DNA of 64,000 nt from Synechococcus sp. MU1643 (GCF_020514095.1 NZ_VTKY01000007.1:1-64000); one strand, 5' to 3'; positions 38,711 to 52,250 are shown, counted from the first letter of the stretch. Notes: generated by a model from the letters alone, not told the origin. Translations and numbers: made by a program.

Positions 38711-39321
38711 GTGAGACCGATCCGAAAAGCCCTGATCTCGAGGCGGTGCGCCTGGCTATTGCCAGTGGAGATCCTGTGAAGGCGATGCCAGCGATCACTC
38801 AGCTCCGCCATTGCTCGGACACTGAAGCTGTGCCGTTGTTGGTGCTGGGCACGGAGCAGAAGCCTTTTCTGGTGCGCTCCTTGAGTTGCAGCGGACTGGG
38901 CTACAAGCGCACCGAGCAGGGTTGGGCTGTGCTCAGTGAGCTGATCACGGCTGACGAAGACCCCAATGTTCGCGCTGAGGCAGCCAATGCCCTGGCCAGC
39001 TACGGGGTGCAGCGGGCCTGGCCCTTGTTGCGCTTGGCTTTTGAAGCTGATGCCGCCTGGTTGGTGCGCTGCAGCATCTTGTCGGCTCTGGCAGAACAGC
39101 CGGAGATAGATCTCACCTGGCTGCTGGAGCTGGCCACCATGGCCATTGCTGATGCTGACGCGATCGTGCGGGTCAGTGGAGCCGAGATCCTTAGTCGGAT
39201 CGTCCGTGAAAGGGGCAGCGACCCTATCGGGGCAAAGGCCAGAGGCTTTCTGCAATCTCTGCAGCAGGACAGCGATCACCGGGTAGTGGCTGCGGTGCTC
39301 AATGGTTTGCAAGCCAGCTGA
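38707..39321 (+). CDS. HEAT-repeat protein
   Basis: From the ATG at 38707 (MSETDPKSPDLEAVRLA) the protein has 204 residues made of paired helices, with HEAT-like units such as DPNVRAEAANALASYGVQRA and ADAIVRVSGAEILSRIVRE. Such proteins in cyanobacteria include phycobilin lyases of the CpcE/F and IaiH type, but no lyase-specific residues were recognised. Last gene before the TPP riboswitch. Confidence 0.8.
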   Translation: MSETDPKSPDLEAVRLAIASGDPVKAMPAITQLRHCSDTEAVPLLVLGTEQKPFLVRSLSCSGLGYKRTEQGWAVLSELITADEDPNVRAEAANALASYGVQRAWPLLRLAFEADAAWLVRCSILSALAEQPEIDLTWLLELATMAIADADAIVRVSGAEILSRIVRERGSDPIGAKARGFLQSLQQDSDHRVVAAVLNGLQAS

Positions 39322-39360
39322 ATGGTCCTTTGACCAACGCTTGCTAGCGTTTAACTATCA

Positions 39361-39443
39361 CTAGGGGTGTCTGGGTTTCACCAAAACCCAGACTGAGATC
39401 ACACCCTCCGAACCTGATACCGGGTCATGCCGGCGCAGGGAAG
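39361..39443 (+). promoter_or_regulatory. TPP (THI-box) riboswitch upstream of thiC
   Basis: The sequence AGGGGTGTCTGG (39363) opens P1/P2, CTGAGAT and ACACCCTCCGAACCTGAT follow, and CGGGTCATGCCGGCGCAGGGA closes the aptamer, matching the THI-box consensus almost base for base. The P3 hairpin CTGGGTTT/AAACCCAG is perfect. It ends about 60 bases before the thiC start, so thiamine pyrophosphate should repress thiC. The mechanism (translation or termination) is not clear. Confidence 0.96.
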
Positions 39444-39456
39444 TGTTTGAGCGTGA

Positions 39457-40908
<1,452 letters not shown>

Positions 40909-40933
40909 TTTCGTTGTCTGAATTCAGGTGTTG

Positions 40934-40964
40934 GCCCGGCGTCCGTTAGGACGTCGGGCTTTTT
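40934..40964 (+). terminator. Intrinsic terminator of thiC
   Basis: An 11-bp stem GCCCGGCGTCC/GGACGTCGGGC (one G-T pair) with loop GTTA is followed by five T, 25 bases after the thiC stop. Confidence 0.92.
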
Positions 40965-40989
40965 GTATGAGGCCACTGGTTTGTGGCAT

Positions 40990-41024
40990 TAAAAAAAGAC
41001 CCTCTGCCGCGGCAGAGGGTCTTG
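40990..41024 (-). terminator. Intrinsic terminator of the transketolase gene
   Basis: A perfect palindromic stem AGACCCTCTGCC/GGCAGAGGGTCT is followed on the minus strand by a run of T (the A run at 40991-40997). It ends 21 bases beyond the transketolase stop codon. Confidence 0.93.
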
Positions 41025-41044
41025 GTTTTGAAGTGTTCTGGTGA

Positions 41045-43054
41045 TCAGCCGAGCAGAGCCTTGGCTTTAGCCACCACGTTCTCCACGGTGAATCCAAATT
41101 CCTTCAGGCAGGTGCCGCCGGGGGCAGAAGCGCCAAAGCGGTTCATGGTGACGCTGTCGCCGTCGAGGCCGATGAAACGGTGCCAGCCGAAGGATTCAGC
41201 AGCTTCCACCACCATGCGCTTGCGCACGGCGTTAGGGAGCACCTCTTCCTTGTAGGCGTCGGTCTGTTCGTCGAACAGTTCGACGCAGGGCATGGAAACC
41301 ACGCGCACCTTCTTGCCTTCAGCGGTGAGTCGCTTGGCTGCCTGGACGCAGAGGTCCAGTTCGGTGCCGGTGCCGATCAGGATCAGATCCGGTGTGCCGG
41401 CGCAGTCTTCGAGGACATAACCGCCCAAGGCCACCTTGTCGATCGAGGAGTTGGCTTGGTTGGCCATGCCCTGGCGGCTGAGGCAGAGGGAGCTGGGGCG
41501 ATTGCGGTTTTGGATGGCCACCTTGTAAGCACCGCTCGTCTCGTTCCCGTCGCCAGGGCGGAACACCAACATCCCTGGCATGGCGCGGAGCGATGGGATG
41601 GTTTCGATCGGCTGGTGAGTGGGGCCGTCTTCGCCGACGCCGATGGAGTCATGGGTGAGTACGTAGATCACACCCAGCATGCTCAGGGCTGACAGGCGCA
41701 TGGAGCCGCGCATGTAGTCGGCAAACACCAGGAAGGTGCCGCCATAGGGGATCAGGCCACTGTTGTGATATGCGATGCCGTTGAGGATGGCCGCCATGGC
41801 GTGTTCGCGCACACCGAAGTGCAGGTAGCGCTTCTCAGGGCTGCTGGCCTGATAGGAGCCTGTCTCGCCCTTGATGTCCGTGTAATTGGAGTGGGTGAGG
41901 TCGGCGGAGCCGCCGATCAGTTCGGGCAGGTTTGGGCCCAGTGCGCCCAGGCAGATCTGGGAGTGCTTACGGGTGGCCAGGCCACCGTCTTCCGGGGTGT
42001 ATGTGGGCAGGTCCTTGTCCCAGCCCTCGGGCAGCTCACCGCGCAGCATCCGCTCGAATTCGGCGGCTTCGGAGGGGTACTTGGTGCGGTAAGTGGCCAA
42101 GGTCTGGTTCCACTCGGCTTCGAGGCTGGCGCCGCGGTCGATTGCTTTGCGGAACTGGTCGTAGGCGTCCTGGGGGATTTCGAAGGGGGCGTAGTCCCAA
42201 CCCAGCTGCTGGCGGGTCAGAGCGGCTTCCTCTTCGCCAAGAGCTGCACCGTGAACACCAGCGGTATCGGCCTTGTTGGGGGAGCCGTAGCCGATGGTGG
42301 TGGTCACTTTGATGATCGACGGCTTGTCGGTGACGGCCTTGGCGGCTTCGATCGCCTTGGCGATCGCATCCACATCGGTGTTGCCTTCGGCCACGTGTTG
42401 CACGTGCCAGCCATAGGCCTCGTAGCGCTTCAGCACGTCCTCGGTGAAGGACACATCGGTGCGTCCGTCAATAGTGATGCTGTTGTCGTCATACAGAGCA
42501 ATCAGCTTGCCCAGCTTCAGGTGGCCAGCCAGGGAGGCAGCTTCGGAAGAGACACCCTCTTGGTTACAGCCGTCGCCCATCACCACATAGGTGTAGTGAT
42601 CCACCACGGTGGCGTCAGCCTTGTTGAACTTGGCCGCAAGGTGCGATTCAGCGATGGCCAGGCCCACAGCGTTGGAAATGCCGGCACCCAGAGGGCCGGT
42701 GGTCACTTCAACACCCGGGGTTTCAAAGGTTTCGGGGTGACCGGGAGTCTTGGAGCCCCACTGACGGAACTGCTTGATGTCCTCGATCGTCACCGAGTCG
42801 TAACCGGTGAGGTGCAGCAGTGCGTAGAGCAGCATGCAGCCGTGGCCAGCCGACAGCACGAAGCGATCGCGGTTGAACCACTTGGGATTCTTGGGGTTGT
42901 GCTTGAGGAACTTGTCCCAGAGGGCATAACCCATGGGTGCGCAGCCCATCGGCAGGCCGGGGTGGCCGCTGTTGGACTTGTTGATGGCGTCGACAGCCAG
43001 CATCCGAATGCTGTTGATGCAGAGCGTGTCGAGTGACGCGGGCGCAGCGACCAT
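41045..43054 (-). CDS. tkt: Transketolase
   Basis: Transketolase serves the Calvin cycle and pentose phosphate pathway with thiamine diphosphate. The 669-residue protein has [17 protein letters not shown], the TPP/magnesium motif [19 protein letters not shown]...YDDN, and the pyrimidine-domain [16 protein letters not shown] and [15 protein letters not shown]. It lies beside thiC, the maker of its cofactor, though on the other strand and with separate terminators. Confidence 0.97.
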   Translation of the reverse strand: MVAAPASLDTLCINSIRMLAVDAINKSNSGHPGLPMGCAPMGYALWDKFLKHNPKNPKWFNRDRFVLSAGHGCMLLYALLHLTGYDSVTIEDIKQFRQWGSKTPGHPETFETPGVEVTTGPLGAGISNAVGLAIAESHLAAKFNKADATVVDHYTYVVMGDGCNQEGVSSEAASLAGHLKLGKLIALYDDNSITIDGRTDVSFTEDVLKRYEAYGWHVQHVAEGNTDVDAIAKAIEAAKAVTDKPSIIKVTTTIGYGSPNKADTAGVHGAALGEEEAALTRQQLGWDYAPFEIPQDAYDQFRKAIDRGASLEAEWNQTLATYRTKYPSEAAEFERMLRGELPEGWDKDLPTYTPEDGGLATRKHSQICLGALGPNLPELIGGSADLTHSNYTDIKGETGSYQASSPEKRYLHFGVREHAMAAILNGIAYHNSGLIPYGGTFLVFADYMRGSMRLSALSMLGVIYVLTHDSIGVGEDGPTHQPIETIPSLRAMPGMLVFRPGDGNETSGAYKVAIQNRNRPSSLCLSRQGMANQANSSIDKVALGGYVLEDCAGTPDLILIGTGTELDLCVQAAKRLTAEGKKVRVVSMPCVELFDEQTDAYKEEVLPNAVRKRMVVEAAESFGWHRFIGLDGDSVTMNRFGASAPGGTCLKEFGFTVENVVAKAKALLG

Positions 43055-43108
43055 GGTGTTAAGAGGAAAAGTTGGAGCGATTTTGACGCACGGCGTGAGC
43101 GCGAAGGC

Positions 43109-44356
43109 TCAGCTGGCGCGTTTGAAAGCCAGGCAGACGTTGTGGCCGCCGAAGCCGAAGGAGTTGGACAAGACGGTCCCAAGTGTCTGATCCCGCGCCG
43201 TATTCGGCACGACATCCAGATCACAGTCGGGATCCGGGGTGGTGTGGTTGATCGTGGGGGGCACGACGCCGTGTTGTAGCGCCAGAACACAGGCCACGGC
43301 CTCGATGCCGCCTGAGCCACCCAGCAGGTGACCGGTCATCGATTTGGTGGAGCTCACTGGAATCTGCAGCGCTCGGTCGCCGAGGGCGCTCTTGATCGCC
43401 GAGGTTTCGTTCTTGTCGTTTGCCGGGGTGCTGGTGCCGTGGGCGTTGACGTAGTCAACTTCAGAAGGATCAATGCCGCCATCCGACAGGGCCAAACGCA
43501 TCGCCTCGGCACCACCGACGCCGCCTGGCGTGGGTGAAGTGATGTGGTGGGCATCGCAGGTCATGCCGTAACCCACAACTTCACCGAGGATGGCGGCGCC
43601 ACGGGCTTGGGCGTGTTCGAGGGTTTCAAGCACCAGCACGCCGGCACCCTCCCCGATCACGAAGCCATCCCGCTCCTTATCGAACGGACGACTAGCCGTG
43701 GCCGGATCGTCATTGCGGAACGACAAGGCCTTGGCGCTGGCGAAGCCTGCAACCCCTAGGGGTGTGATCGCCGATTCGGCGCCACCGCAAACCATCGCGT
43801 CCGCCTTGCCCAGCTGCAGCAACCGGAAGGCATCACCAACAGCATTGGAGCCGGCAGCGCAGGCGGTGGCCACTGCTGAGCTAGGCCCCTTGGTGCCAAG
43901 AGCGATGGCCGCCAAACCCGTGGCCATGTTGGGGATCATCATTGGCACCGTGAACGGGCTCACCCGTCCCGGACCGCGACCCTCCAGCACGTGGGCTTGA
44001 GTTTCCATCGTCAGCAAACCGCCGACGCCGGAACCGATGATCGTGCCGATCCGATCCGCATTTGCGTCGTTGATCTCAAGTCCGGCATGGGCCACAGCTT
44101 GTTTGGCAGCCACCACGCCGAACTTGCAGAACCGATCCCAGCGCTTGGCTTCCTTCGGTTCGATGAAACCGGACGGATCGAAATCCTTCACCTCCGCCGC
44201 AAAGCGACAGGCGTGCTCGGATGCATCGAACAGAGTGATGGCCTCAACTCCGTTCCTGCCGGAGGTGAGGCCGTTCCAGTAGTCCTGAACCGTGTTGCCG
44301 ATCGGTGTGACCGCGCCGAGGCCGGTGATGACGACGCGATGGAGACCATCCACCAT
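43109..44356 (-). CDS. fabF: 3-oxoacyl-ACP synthase II
   Basis: FabF extends acyl chains in fatty acid synthesis. The 415-residue protein has the catalytic Cys in ATACAAGSNAVGDAF, the His pair in NAHGTSTPANDKNE and SMTGHLLGGSGG, and the C-terminal SNSFGFGGHNVCLAF. It follows acpP by 8 bases in the same operon and is upstream of the transketolase gene. Confidence 0.97.
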   Translation of the reverse strand: MVDGLHRVVITGLGAVTPIGNTVQDYWNGLTSGRNGVEAITLFDASEHACRFAAEVKDFDPSGFIEPKEAKRWDRFCKFGVVAAKQAVAHAGLEINDANADRIGTIIGSGVGGLLTMETQAHVLEGRGPGRVSPFTVPMMIPNMATGLAAIALGTKGPSSAVATACAAGSNAVGDAFRLLQLGKADAMVCGGAESAITPLGVAGFASAKALSFRNDDPATASRPFDKERDGFVIGEGAGVLVLETLEHAQARGAAILGEVVGYGMTCDAHHITSPTPGGVGGAEAMRLALSDGGIDPSEVDYVNAHGTSTPANDKNETSAIKSALGDRALQIPVSSTKSMTGHLLGGSGGIEAVACVLALQHGVVPPTINHTTPDPDCDLDVVPNTARDQTLGTVLSNSFGFGGHNVCLAFKRAS

Positions 44357-44364
44357 TGCGTTGC

Positions 44365-44607
44365 TCAGGCCTGCTTGTCTTCGATGTACTTGACGGCGTC
44401 CCCAACTGTGGTGATGCCTTCAGCGGCTTCGTCGGGAATCTCGATGTCGAAGGCCTCTTCCAGGGCCATCACGAGTTCCACGGTGTCCAGAGAATCAGCA
44501 CCCAGATCGTTCTGGAAGTTGGATTCGGGCTTCACTTCGCCGGAGTCAACGCTCAGTTGCTCCGCAACGATCGAGCGCACCTTTTCGAGAATCGCTTCCT
44601 GGGACAT
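44365..44607 (-). CDS. acpP: Acyl carrier protein
   Basis: The start [17 protein letters not shown] at 44607 gives 80 residues, the normal size; the frame extends to 44631 without homology. The phosphopantetheine serine is in the motif [10 protein letters not shown]. First gene of the acpP-fabF unit, divergent from psaC. Confidence 0.97.
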   Translation of the reverse strand: MSQEAILEKVRSIVAEQLSVDSGEVKPESNFQNDLGADSLDTVELVMALEEAFDIEIPDEAAEGITTVGDAVKYIEDKQA

Positions 44608-44609
44608 AG

Positions 44610-44999
<390 letters not shown>

Positions 45000-45026
45000 T
45001 CTGCCCAGTTTCACCTCATAAGCTCG

Positions 45027-45050
45027 GCCCGGCTTAGCCGGGCTTTTTTT
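45027..45050 (+). terminator. Intrinsic terminator of psaC, directly before glmS
   Basis: A perfect 7-bp stem GCCCGGC/GCCGGGC with loop TTA is followed by seven T (45044-45050). The glmS start codon begins at 45053, only two bases after the T run. Confidence 0.93.
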
Positions 45051-45052
45051 GT

Positions 45053-46942
<1,890 letters not shown>

Positions 46943-46945
46943 TCC

Positions 46946-48421
46946 TCAGCTGGCACTCATGCTGAGATCACTACTGCTGAGGTCGCTGCGGCCGTAGCGG
47001 TCCTGGAAGCGCACGATGTCGTCTTCACCGAGGTACTCGCCGCTCTGCACTTCGATCAGTTCCACCGGGATCCGACCGGGGTTGGAGAGCCGGTGTTTGC
47101 AGCCCATTGGGATGTAGGTGCTCTGGTTTTCACCCACCAGCTGCTCTGCGCCATCGCGCTCAACCAGGGCCGTGCCCTTCACCACCACCCAGTGCTCGGC
47201 GCGGTGGTGGTGCATCTGCAGCGACAGGCTGGCGCCGGGTTTCACTGAGATCCGTTTCACCTGCCAGCGGGTTCCCTCGGTCACACCCGTGTAATGGCCC
47301 CAGGGGCGATAGATCTTGCGGTGCGCCTTCCCCTCTGGGCTGCCGGCCTCCTCCAGCTGGTTTACCACGGTCTTGATCTCCTGGGCCTTCGAGCGATCCG
47401 CAATCAATACGGCGTCGTCGGTTTCCACCACCACCAGGTTTTCAACCCCCAGCCCCACCACCAGACGGTGTTCGCTGCGCAGGTAGCAGTCGCGGCTGCC
47501 TTCGGCGATTACGTGGCCCTGCAGCACATTGCCCTGGGCATCCCGCTGCTCTGAGGTTTCCCAGAGGGCACTCCAGCTGCCTACGTCGCTCCACCCCGCA
47601 TCCAGCGGCAGCACACTGCCCAACTCAGTTTTTTCCATCACGGCCACATCAATGGCCACGTTGGGGCACTTGGCAAAGGCCTCGCGTTCCAGTCGATGGA
47701 ATTCCAGGTCGGCCGTGTCCTGCTCTAAAGCTGCTCGGCAGCAGCTCACCACCTCCGGGGCCAGCCGTTCCAGCTCCGCCAGCATGGCGCTGGCGCGGAA
47801 TAGAAACATGCCGCTGTTCCAGGTGAAGCGGCCGGTGGCGAGGAACTGCTCTGCAGTGGTCTGGTCTGGCTTCTCCACAAAGCGCTTGATCGGCACATGC
47901 GCCGGTCCTCCAAGGGAGAAGGGTTCGCTGGCCTCGATGTAGCCGTAGCCGGTTTCCGGGGCCGTCGGCACGATGCCGAAGGTCACCAGGCGCCCCTCTT
48001 CAGCGGGCTTGCGGCCGGCGTCGATGGCCTGGCGGAATTGGGCGGCATCGCGGATCAGGTGATCCGCCGCCAGCACCAGCAGCAGCGGGTCGTCGCCGTT
48101 GGCCGTTGCTTGTAGTGCGGCCACCGTCACGGCGGGGGCAGTGTTGCGGCCCATTGGTTCCAGAAGGATCGCGTTCGGCTCCACACCGATCTGGCGCATC
48201 TGCTCGGCCACGATGAAGCGGTGGTCTTCATTGCAGAGCAACAGCGGAGCCGCGAGGGCCTCCAGGCCATTGAGGCGTTGCTGGGTCTGTTGCACCAGCG
48301 TCGCTTCGCCGTCACCACTTAACGGCCAGTACTGCTTGGGGTAACTCGCCCGCGATAGAGGCCACAGCCGTGTGCCGGTTCCTCCGCAAAGGATCACAGG
48401 AATCAGCGGTGTGGCGGCCAT
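46946..48421 (-). CDS. manC: Mannose-1-phosphate guanylyltransferase / mannose-6-phosphate isomerase
   Basis: The protein (491 residues) makes GDP-mannose for surface polysaccharides. The N-terminal nucleotidyltransferase has ILCGGTGTRLWPLSR, the substrate site FVEKPDQTTAEQFL and WNSGMFLF; the C-terminal cupin domain has RPWGHYTGV and the metal-binding PGASLSLQMHHHRAEHW, the signature of the bifunctional type II enzymes. The ATG at 48421 is chosen over a GTG one codon upstream. It ends 3 bases from the glmS stop. Confidence 0.94.
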   Translation of the reverse strand: MAATPLIPVILCGGTGTRLWPLSRASYPKQYWPLSGDGEATLVQQTQQRLNGLEALAAPLLLCNEDHRFIVAEQMRQIGVEPNAILLEPMGRNTAPAVTVAALQATANGDDPLLLVLAADHLIRDAAQFRQAIDAGRKPAEEGRLVTFGIVPTAPETGYGYIEASEPFSLGGPAHVPIKRFVEKPDQTTAEQFLATGRFTWNSGMFLFRASAMLAELERLAPEVVSCCRAALEQDTADLEFHRLEREAFAKCPNVAIDVAVMEKTELGSVLPLDAGWSDVGSWSALWETSEQRDAQGNVLQGHVIAEGSRDCYLRSEHRLVVGLGVENLVVVETDDAVLIADRSKAQEIKTVVNQLEEAGSPEGKAHRKIYRPWGHYTGVTEGTRWQVKRISVKPGASLSLQMHHHRAEHWVVVKGTALVERDGAEQLVGENQSTYIPMGCKHRLSNPGRIPVELIEVQSGEYLGEDDIVRFQDRYGRSDLSSSDLSMSAS

Positions 48422-48490
48422 CACGTCCTGAAGGCGGTGACCCAGATTCGCTCGCTCTAGGGGCTTCTGTCGATGCCCGCGAGAGATTTG

Positions 48491-49024
48491 TCAGAGCTCC
48501 AGCAGGCCCGGTGGCGGCGTGAGCAGCAGCCAGCCCTCTTCGAGCTGCACCTCCGGCACGATCGCTTCCACAAAGGGGATCAGCTGCTTGCGGCCATCGG
48601 TGGTGGTGATCTCCAGCAGATCGTTGCCGCCACTGATCAGGTCGCTCACCGTGCCGATGGCTGGGCCATCGGCAGTGAGCCGCGCCTCCAACCCCATCAG
48701 ATCGAGCAGGTGAAACTCACCTTCTTCAAGTTCGGGCCGATCGTTCGCCGACACCAGCAGTTCCTGTCCCACCAGGGCTTCGGCGGCGCTGCGGTTGTCG
48801 ATTCCCTCGAAGCGCACGACAAACAACGACTTGCCGGGCAGTTGCCGGCCTTTTTTGAGCTGGATTTCCGTGGGGTCACCACCTTTGCGGCTGCGTAGCC
48901 AGCGGGGCCCTGGCGCCGTGAAACGCTCGGGGAAATCACTGGCGGGGTTCACTCGCAGCTCCCCTTGGAGCCCTTGGACTCCCACGACCTTGCCGACGCT
49001 GAGCCAGTCGTCGCTCTCCGCCAT
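48491..49024 (-). CDS. rimM: Ribosome maturation factor RimM
   Basis: RimM helps process 16S rRNA and assemble the 30S head with S19. The start [22 protein letters not shown] at 49024 gives 177 residues; the frame is open to 49138 without family character. Both domains are visible: the N-terminal beta barrel and the PRC-barrel ([40 protein letters not shown]). Divergent from ndhS. Confidence 0.93.
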   Translation of the reverse strand: MAESDDWLSVGKVVGVQGLQGELRVNPASDFPERFTAPGPRWLRSRKGGDPTEIQLKKGRQLPGKSLFVVRFEGIDNRSAAEALVGQELLVSANDRPELEEGEFHLLDLMGLEARLTADGPAIGTVSDLISGGNDLLEITTTDGRKQLIPFVEAIVPEVQLEEGWLLLTPPPGLLEL

Positions 49025-49079
49025 GCCATCCGCCACACACTCTGCCGATAATGGCGCCAGATCAGTCCAAGACCGAGCC

Positions 49080-49265
49080 ATGGCGTCTGCAACCGCTCCG
49101 ATCCTTCCCGGCTCCACCGTGACCGTGGCCGATGCCACCTCGATCTACAACGGTTACACCGGCTTCGTGCAGAGGATCAGCGGCGACCGTGCGGCTGTTC
49201 TCTTCGAAGGCGGCAACTGGGACAAGTTGGTGACCCTGCGCTTGAAAGACCTACAGCCGGCCTGA
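49080..49265 (+). CDS. ndhS: NDH-1 subunit S, ferredoxin-binding
   Basis: NdhS is the SH3-like subunit at the ferredoxin site of the cyanobacterial NDH-1 complex that works in cyclic electron flow. The 61-residue protein starts [16 protein letters not shown] and has the conserved [20 protein letters not shown]. It lies before the broken ion-channel gene by 4 bases. Confidence 0.88.
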   Translation: MASATAPILPGSTVTVADATSIYNGYTGFVQRISGDRAAVLFEGGNWDKLVTLRLKDLQPA

Positions 49266-49269
49266 GGCG

Positions 49270-50094
49270 ATGGACACGGACCGCACCTGCGACAACGCCT
49301 GCAGGCCACGGTGCTGGAAGCCAGCACCCCTGCGGGTAAGGCCTACAACACCGTCATCTTCGGGGCGATTCTGCTGAGTGTTTTGGCGCTGCTGCTGGAG
49401 CCAGACCCCTTGGGTAACTCGGCCCTGCGCCAGACCAATGTGCTTGGATCGATCTGGTGCAGAACCTCTGCCTTTCGGTGTTTGCTGCGGATTTCGTTCT
49501 GCATCTGGCCCTGGTGGAGAAGCCCCGCCGCTACCTGTTCAGCTTCGCCGGATTGATCGACGCGTCAGCGGTGCTGTTTTTCTTTGTGCCGCAGGTGCGC
49601 AGCGAGCTGTTGCTGTGGGTGTTCAAGTTCGGCCGCATCCTGCGGGTGTTCAAGCTGCTCAAGTTCATTGATGAGGCCCGTGTGCTTGGGCAGGCCCTGC
49701 GGGCAGTGCCCGCACCATTGGCGTCTTCCTGTTCTTCGTTGTTCTGCTGCAGGTGGTGCTCGGTTACAGCATCTTCGTGATCGAAAGCGAACGGCCCGAT
49801 TCCCAGTTCCAGACGGTGGGGAGCGGTGTTTACTGGGCGATAGTCACCATGACCACAGTTGGCTATGGCGACGTGGAGCCCCAGACAGAGCTCGGGCGGT
49901 TGCTGGCCTCGGTGGTGATGATTCTCGGTTTCGGCATCATTGCGATCCCTACAGGCATCCTCACGGTGTCAGGCGTGCAGCATCACAAGCAGCGCGGGCT
50001 GGAAATGACCTGCAGCAGCTGCGGGCGCCAGGGCCATCGCAAGGACGCCCTTCACTGCGATGCCTGCGGCGCGTCGTTGCCCTCCAGGATCTGA
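49270..50094 (+). pseudogene. Voltage-gated-type potassium channel, broken by three single-base losses
   Basis: The coding track of one channel is spread over all three frames. Frame changes fall near 49282 (MDTD then HLRQRLQATVLEAS), near 49443 (LRQTNV then WIDLVQNLCLSVF) and near 49703 (VLGQALR then ARTIGVFLFFVVL). Each is explained by one missing base, so the net shift is zero at the end. The parts give helices S1-S6, the S4-like FKFGRILRVFKLLKF, the filter TVGYGD and a C-terminal zinc ribbon (CSSCGRQGHRKDALHCDACG). Either a young pseudogene or three sequencing errors in one gene; its tail overlaps rnc by 43 bases. Confidence 0.85.
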
Positions 50095-50777
50095 AGGGCA
50101 GCAGCTGCGGCGTACTGCTCCGCCTCTTTGCGGGATCGGCCTTTGGCCTTTGCCAGCTCCCGGGCTTGAATGCTCACCCGGCAGAGGAAGCGTTCGGGGT
50201 CTCCGTGCTGCTGGCTGCATTCCTCCGTGGCGTACTCGGGTAGTCCCAGCCCTTGGCCTTGGCTCCACTCCTGCAGGGCGGTTTTGCCGTTGAACTGATG
50301 GGGAGTCGCCAGCACCGCTTGGGCGGTGGCACGCCAGTGGGGGGTGAGCCAGCGGTGAACAGGCTCCAGATCTCCTAGGGCGCTGTACAACGCTCCGATG
50401 AGTGCCTCGGTGGCATCGGCCCGCAGCCTGGATTGGGCGGAACGATCCCCTTGGGCGTGCCGCCCCAACAGCAGGTGCTGTTCGATGGCAAGCGTTGCAC
50501 CCACGTCCGCCAGCCATCGATCGCTGACCAGCTGGGCCCGCAGGTTGGAACAGGCACCCACCGCGAGATTGGCGTGGTGGCGGTCGATGAATTCGGTGGC
50601 GGCGAGCCGCAGCACTGCATCACCAAGGAATTCCAGCCGTTCCAGGTTGCGGGCTTGGCCGGTCGACACGTGGGTCAGGGCCTGATCCACCAGGCCCAGC
50701 AGCTTCGGTTCGATCGGGATTCCAGCATCGAGGCGCTGGATCAGGTTGGTGAGTTCTGCGGCGCGGGATGGATCCAC
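50052..50777 (-). CDS. rnc: Ribonuclease III
   Basis: RNase III cleaves double-stranded RNA, including rRNA precursors. The GTG at 50777 (MDPSRAAELTNLIQRL) has a CAGGAG 6 bases upstream and gives 241 residues; the longer frame runs into the RNase P RNA. The catalytic signature is ERLEFLGDAVLRLAATEF, with DATEALIGALYSALG, and a C-terminal double-stranded RNA-binding domain (NGKTALQEWSQGQG to EAEQYAAAAALQIL). Confidence 0.94.
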   Translation of the reverse strand: MDPSRAAELTNLIQRLDAGIPIEPKLLGLVDQALTHVSTGQARNLERLEFLGDAVLRLAATEFIDRHHANLAVGACSNLRAQLVSDRWLADVGATLAIEQHLLLGRHAQGDRSAQSRLRADATEALIGALYSALGDLEPVHRWLTPHWRATAQAVLATPHQFNGKTALQEWSQGQGLGLPEYATEECSQQHGDPERFLCRVSIQARELAKAKGRSRKEAEQYAAAAALQILEGNDAPQASQ

Positions 50778-50805
50778 AGGGACTCCTGAGCAACGCGGAA
50801 AGGGG

Positions 50806-51198
50806 GTTGAAAGCAGGACATAAGCCGGGTTCTGTTCACGCCCCACAGAGGTTGGTCTGCAGAGGGTGGGTGGCCATCTATCTGGGACCGCCGTTACCGA
50901 CGGCCTCAAGCGGCGCTTTAAAGCGGAACGGGGCCAATGGCCAGCCGTCGTTCCTTGGCCTTGCTCCCAGCTGGGGTTTACCGAGCCAGCACCTCTCGAT
51001 GCTGCTGGTGCGCTCTTACCGCACCTTTGCACCCTTGCCTGTGCCGGCGAGCCGGCCATCGGCGGTGTGTTTCTGTGGCACTCTCCTCACGGTCACCCGC
51101 ACTGGGCGTTACCCAGCAAGCCTGGCCATCAGGGAGCCCGGACTTTCCTCAGCCGACACTCAAAGAGATCGGCCGCAACCACCTCGCCTGCTTTCAGG
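50806..51198 (-). ncRNA. rnpB: RNase P RNA, type A
   Basis: The reverse strand carries the universal core GAGGAAAGTCCGGGCTC (complement of about 51134-51150) and the 3' core ending in ACAGAACCCGGCTTATGT (complement near 50817-50834). The P1 helix is formed by TGAAAGCAGG (51196-51187) with CCTGCTTTCA (50817-50808), which sets the ends to within a few bases. It is 28 bases upstream of rnc in the same direction and divergent from tRNA-Arg. Confidence 0.95.
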
Positions 51199-51233
51199 TC
51201 TCATCATGCCTCGTGGGCATAATTCAGAGGTCT

Positions 51234-51307
<74 letters not shown>

Positions 51308-51400
51308 TGAGAATTGCTGAAGAAGTAGTGAGCGCTACATCTGGTGGGGTGGGCAGATCGTTCACCACCGCTAGGGTTGTCCCAACCGGGTGTGGGTGCC

Positions 51401-51727
51401 ATGACCCAGCTTCACGATCTTCGTCTGCGGCTGTTGGTGCAGCAGGAAAGTGAGCGGATTGCAGAATCCCAGCCCACGGATCTGGACCTATCGGTGGTTC
51501 AAGCCCGCTGTCTCTGCTGGCTTGCTCTTCTGGCAGAGGCCCATGAGGACCAGGCCAGTGATGCCGAACGCCGCGGCGACACAGAACAAGCCATGGGTTG
51601 GTTTGCGGACTCCATGCGGCTGCGGGATGTGATCGGTGTTGTGTCGTCCATTGAAATCCCTCTGCCCGACACGGCTGCTGAGGATGGCCCCCAGGCCGAG
51701 GAAGATTTGGGACCTCAGGCGGCTTGA
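51401..51727 (+). CDS. Unknown helical protein
   Basis: From the ATG at 51401 (MTQLHDLRLRLLVQQESERI) this gives 108 residues, mostly helical with a pair of cysteines (RCLCW) and an acidic tail. I do not recognise a family. It lies between tRNA-Arg and the next unknown gene and may form a small unit with it. Confidence 0.65.
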   Translation: MTQLHDLRLRLLVQQESERIAESQPTDLDLSVVQARCLCWLALLAEAHEDQASDAERRGDTEQAMGWFADSMRLRDVIGVVSSIEIPLPDTAAEDGPQAEEDLGPQAA

Positions 51728-51764
51728 TCAGTGGCATAGTGGGAAATGATCGCGAGGGACTGCA

Positions 51765-52232
51765 TTGCCGGAAGAGCCCTGCCAGTGCCCGGATTGCCAA
51801 CGGTTTTACCGGGAGCATGACCGGCTGATCCGGGAATCCCCCACTCTTCGTCAACAACAGGAGCTCAACTGGGCAGCCCTCCAGTCTTTCCGGACCCTTT
51901 CCGGACGCGTTCTCGAGGACTTACAAAAGCAGCACGGCTCCCGTCAAACAGCAGACGCAGCAGCCTCAAAGCCTGCAGCAGCAGGAGTGCCCCTCCCTGA
52001 GGAATCAGGTGATGGTCTCCAGCAGGCCATCGCTGATCTGGAGAACATCAACGCTCATCTGTTCTCGATTGAGGCCTTGATGGAACGGGTCTTTGATGTG
52101 CGCGTTCCCGAGGAAATTGAGCAGAAGTTCCGCGAGCTGGCCGGTGAGTTGGCTCCAGATCCGTTGAATGTGGACCGTCTGCGGCTCAATCGCCTGTTGC
52201 ACCAGACTCCCGATCTACCCGATCGGAACTGA
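51765..52232 (+). CDS. Unknown protein with N-terminal CxC-x2-C cysteine cluster
   Basis: The 155-residue protein begins at a TTG with GAGGG 7 bases upstream; no ATG is available because an in-frame TGA precedes. The start PEEPCQCPDCQRFYREHDRL could bind a metal through three Cys and a His. The middle is an Ala/Gln-rich linker and the C-terminal half is helical (ADLENINAHLFSIEALMERVF). Function unknown. A terminator follows. Confidence 0.68.
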   Translation: MPEEPCQCPDCQRFYREHDRLIRESPTLRQQQELNWAALQSFRTLSGRVLEDLQKQHGSRQTADAAASKPAAAGVPLPEESGDGLQQAIADLENINAHLFSIEALMERVFDVRVPEEIEQKFRELAGELAPDPLNVDRLRLNRLLHQTPDLPDRN

Positions 52233-52250
52233 CACTTGATGTCTGGTCAG

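Noticed and set aside
41765-43036. 423-codon plus-strand open frame opposite the transketolase gene
   Set aside because: It is a mirror of tkt codons in GC-rich sequence; no recognisable domain.
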